Shown here: piece after piece, positions 5,983 to 7,290 of the stretch | Layout of the letters: every line of letters starts with the position of its first letter | Position numbering within the stretch: position 1 is the stretch's first letter | Assembly (NCBI GenBank): GCA_016787105.1 | Contig: JAEUVI010000433.1 | Coordinates: 1 to 7,290, forward strand | DNA length: 7,290 nucleotides | Direction: 5' to 3' | Origin: Chitinophagaceae bacterium | Lineage (GTDB): Bacteria; Bacteroidota; Bacteroidia; Chitinophagales; Chitinophagaceae | Made by a program: the position numbers and the translations under genes | Notes under the pieces: generated by a model | Database searches by the model: none | What the model saw: the letters and a program-made list of their open reading frames with translations, nothing else | What the model was told of the DNA's origin: nothing

Positions 5983-6131
5983 TCATGCAAGAAAAAGGAC
6001 AAAAAATTTCTTTACTTCAAAATTTACATCTCCTCCAGATAACTTTTTACTCGAAATTGCTTACAGGCAAGATTCATAGGTGATGGAAAATCACTTGTTG
6101 TTAGCGGTAATTTTTTGATACAGTAATTTAT

Positions 6132-7058
6132 TTACCCACCCACATTATCTAAAAAGCTTTGTGGCGGAACGAAATAATTTGTACCGGTTGTAGCAGTTAC
6201 AAAATCGAGCAGGTGATCATAATTCCCATTTTCATCGGCAGTAATCATTTGTTTTAATGAAGCAACCATGTGTTCAGGGTTCGCAATAAAACCCACAAAC
6301 ATTGTCCCGTGTTCCAACGCATTGCCAAATGGCCTGTTTTGGCGCAGCATTTTTATTTCCTCATCATTAACAGTTAATTTGGCTTTTACATTATGGGCAT
6401 AAGGTTTTTTCTTGTCCTCGTCAATTTCAATATCATCCATTTTAGTTCTGCCAATTGTATTTTCCTGTTCTTCCACACTCAGTGCATCCCACATTGTCTG
6501 TTTGTCAATATATTTTTGAATGGTAAGAAATGAACCTCCCTTATAAGTGCCATCTGCAACCAAAATAGATTTGTAGCGTAGTTCGCCAACAGGATTTTCC
6601 GTTCCATCAACAAAGTCAATCAGATCCCTGTCGTCTAAATATTTAAAACCCTGTATATCTTCTGTTGCAACAGCAATGCCTGAAAAGAATTTCACCAGGT
6701 ATTTTGCTGCCTGGTAATTCAAATCTAAACGGGAGGATTTTATCATGAAGAATATATCGCCTGCTGTAGCGGGGAAATACCTGTTACCATCTTTCATTTC
6801 TTCAAATGGTTTCAATCCTTCCGGAAATTCTATATTGGGAAATAAAATTTGCCAGCCATTGGCAGAAAAGCCTGTTGTAATACTAAGATTGCAGGTATTA
6901 TCTTTTTGGCTTACGGATTTTTGCACATTGGTAATTTCTGAAATAGCTTTAGTAACACTTGCCTGGTTAATATTTTCTTTTAAAACCATTGTTAAGTATT
7001 CCACATGGCTTGCAGGATTAGTGATAACACCGGGTTGTGCCAGTTCGTAAAGGTTCAT
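6132..7058 (-). CDS. Dye-decolorizing (Dyp-type) haem peroxidase, YfeX-like
   Basis: The 308-residue product matches the short cytoplasmic Dyp group typified by YfeX. Landmarks are P-A-T-A-G-D-I-F-F-M-I (96-106), the distal loop R-D-L-I-D-F-V-D-G-T-E-N-P (144-156) with catalytic Asp151, the probable proximal haem ligand His222 in K-P-Y-A-H-N-V-K, and the distal Arg239 in M-L-R-Q-N-R-P-F-G. The end is E-H-G-T-M-F-V-G-F followed by the usual C-terminal helix. The enzyme uses H2O2 to oxidise dyes, porphyrinogens or other electron donors; the natural substrate is unknown. The first Gly of the family GxxDG motif is Asp148 here. There is no Tat or Sec signal, so it should stay in the cytoplasm. The protein ends at N-V-G-G without an obvious encapsulin-targeting tail. 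It appears to be a single-gene unit with its own -7 element upstream. Confidence 0.93.
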   Translation of the reverse strand: MNLYELAQPGVITNPASHVEYLTMVLKENINQASVTKAISEITNVQKSVSQKDNTCNLSITTGFSANGWQILFPNIEFPEGLKPFEEMKDGNRYFPATAGDIFFMIKSSRLDLNYQAAKYLVKFFSGIAVATEDIQGFKYLDDRDLIDFVDGTENPVGELRYKSILVADGTYKGGSFLTIQKYIDKQTMWDALSVEEQENTIGRTKMDDIEIDEDKKKPYAHNVKAKLTVNDEEIKMLRQNRPFGNALEHGTMFVGFIANPEHMVASLKQMITADENGNYDHLLDFVTATTGTNYFVPPQSFLDNVGG

Positions 7059-7076
7059 CGTTTAGTAAAATTTTTT

Positions 7077-7086
7077 GAGTTAACTC
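7077..7086. promoter_or_regulatory. 10-bp palindrome in the peroxidase leader
   Basis: GAGTTAACTC is a perfect palindrome 18 bp upstream of the peroxidase start codon and downstream of the predicted transcription start. It shares the GTTAAC centre with the palindrome at 3829-3840 but not the outer bases. It could be an operator; chance is plausible for 10 bp. Confidence 0.25.
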
Positions 7087-7115
7087 TTTGATTACTGTTA
7101 GCTAATATAAAATAA

Positions 7116-7123
7116 CAAATCTA
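7116..7123 (-). promoter_or_regulatory. Promoter -7 element for the peroxidase gene
   Basis: The minus strand reads TAGATTTG, an exact match to the Bacteroidota TAnnTTTG -7 element. It lies about 58 bp before the peroxidase ATG, which would leave a leader of roughly 50 bases. No good TTTG-type -33 element sits at the usual distance, so the promoter may be weak or activator-dependent. Confidence 0.4.
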
Positions 7124-7182
7124 ATTACTTTAGTTGTGTATGTGCGCATATTCACGCTAGTCATGGCAAAGATTGTGAAAAG

Positions 7183-7214
7183 ACAAATGCCTCCCTGTAA
7201 AGTGAGGCATTTGT
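7183..7214. terminator. Perfect 11-bp hairpin, possible bidirectional terminator
   Basis: ACAAATGCCTC at 7183-7193 is the exact reverse complement of GAGGCATTTGT at 7204-7214, with a ten-base loop. Each strand shows only a four-T run shortly after the stem (TTTT at 7217-7220 on plus; CTTTTC on minus). It could insulate the peroxidase promoter from a neighbour to the right, or be part of a leader for a plus-strand gene starting at 7230. The short T runs make termination uncertain. Confidence 0.4.
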
Positions 7215-7229
7215 ACTTTTGGCATACAC

Positions 7230-7290
7230 ATGAAATATATTACAATGTACTATCCCGCTTTTATAAAAACTTTTGAAGCCAATTATAAAA
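7230..7290 (+). CDS. Possible start of a plus-strand gene (partial)
   Basis: From ATG 7230-7232 the frame stays open to the right edge, giving 20 codons beginning M-K-Y-I-T-M-Y-Y-P-A-F. The composition is compatible with a real N-terminus, and orientation would make it divergent from the peroxidase. There is no ribosome binding site, and 20 codons without a stop is weak evidence, so this may be noncoding. Confidence 0.22.
   Translation, partial: MKYITMYYPAFIKTFEANYK

Noticed and set aside
5975..6079. 34-codon plus-strand ORF divergent from the SDH_sah-like gene
   Set aside because: No ribosome binding site, low-complexity AT-rich sequence, and it lies over the likely promoter of the minus-strand gene.
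6080..6094. GTGAT…ATCAC hairpin as terminator of the peroxidase gene
   Set aside because: Five-bp stem and no T tract on the minus strand after it; too weak to call.
6132..6200. Encapsulin cargo peptide at the C-terminus of the Dyp peroxidase
   Set aside because: The protein ends with its own final helix and N-V-G-G; there is no linker plus hydrophobic-basic targeting tail, and no encapsulin gene is nearby.
1..7290. CRISPR array, tRNA, rRNA, transposase or phage genes
   Set aside because: No regularly spaced repeats, cloverleaf-like segments, terminal inverted repeats or characteristic protein motifs were seen on either strand.

Overview
The window most likely comes from a member of the Bacteroidota, probably a Chitinophagaceae/Sphingobacteriia-like organism. 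The evidence is a C-terminal tail of the type IX secretion (T9SS type A sorting) kind at the left edge, moderately AT-rich DNA, mostly weak or absent Shine-Dalgarno sequences, and one clean TAnnTTTG-type -7 promoter element. This placement is inferred from sequence style, not from a database match.

Left part (1-1342, plus strand). The last 36 codons of a secreted T9SS cargo protein end at 111 and are followed by a very strong GC-rich intrinsic terminator. A complete luciferase-like (LLM class) flavin-dependent oxidoreductase gene follows at 320-1342. A 351-bp convergent spacer (1343-1693) holds a weak hairpin and a degenerate inverted repeat.

Middle part (1694-3783, minus strand). Three genes read in the order six-helix DUF981-like membrane protein, VOC-superfamily metal-site protein, then a two-motif CDGSH iron-sulfur protein. 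The first two are 10 bp apart and the third follows after 94 bp, so they look like one transcription unit. A perfect 12-bp palindrome lies 45 bp upstream of the first start codon.

Right part (3784-7290, minus strand except possibly the far edge). Isolated genes are separated by spacers of 220-375 bp: a small membrane methyltransferase of the PEMT/ICMT type, a ClpP/crotonase-fold protein resembling the serine dehydrogenase proteinase (SDH_sah) family, and a cytoplasmic dye-decolorizing peroxidase. The methyltransferase gene is flanked by an 11-bp direct repeat whose copies start exactly 600 bp apart. Its spacers contain short coding-like fragments, suggesting past insertion or gene decay. A plus-strand ORF may begin at 7230 and run off the window.

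Several products are redox-related (flavin oxidoreductase, CDGSH Fe-S protein, haem peroxidase, VOC enzyme), but they sit in separate units and nothing here shows that they form one pathway. I see no rRNA, tRNA, CRISPR array, transposase, integrase or recognisable phage gene. The best candidate for an undescribed functional unit is the DUF981-VOC-CDGSH trio; the rest looks like ordinary accessory or housekeeping chromosome.
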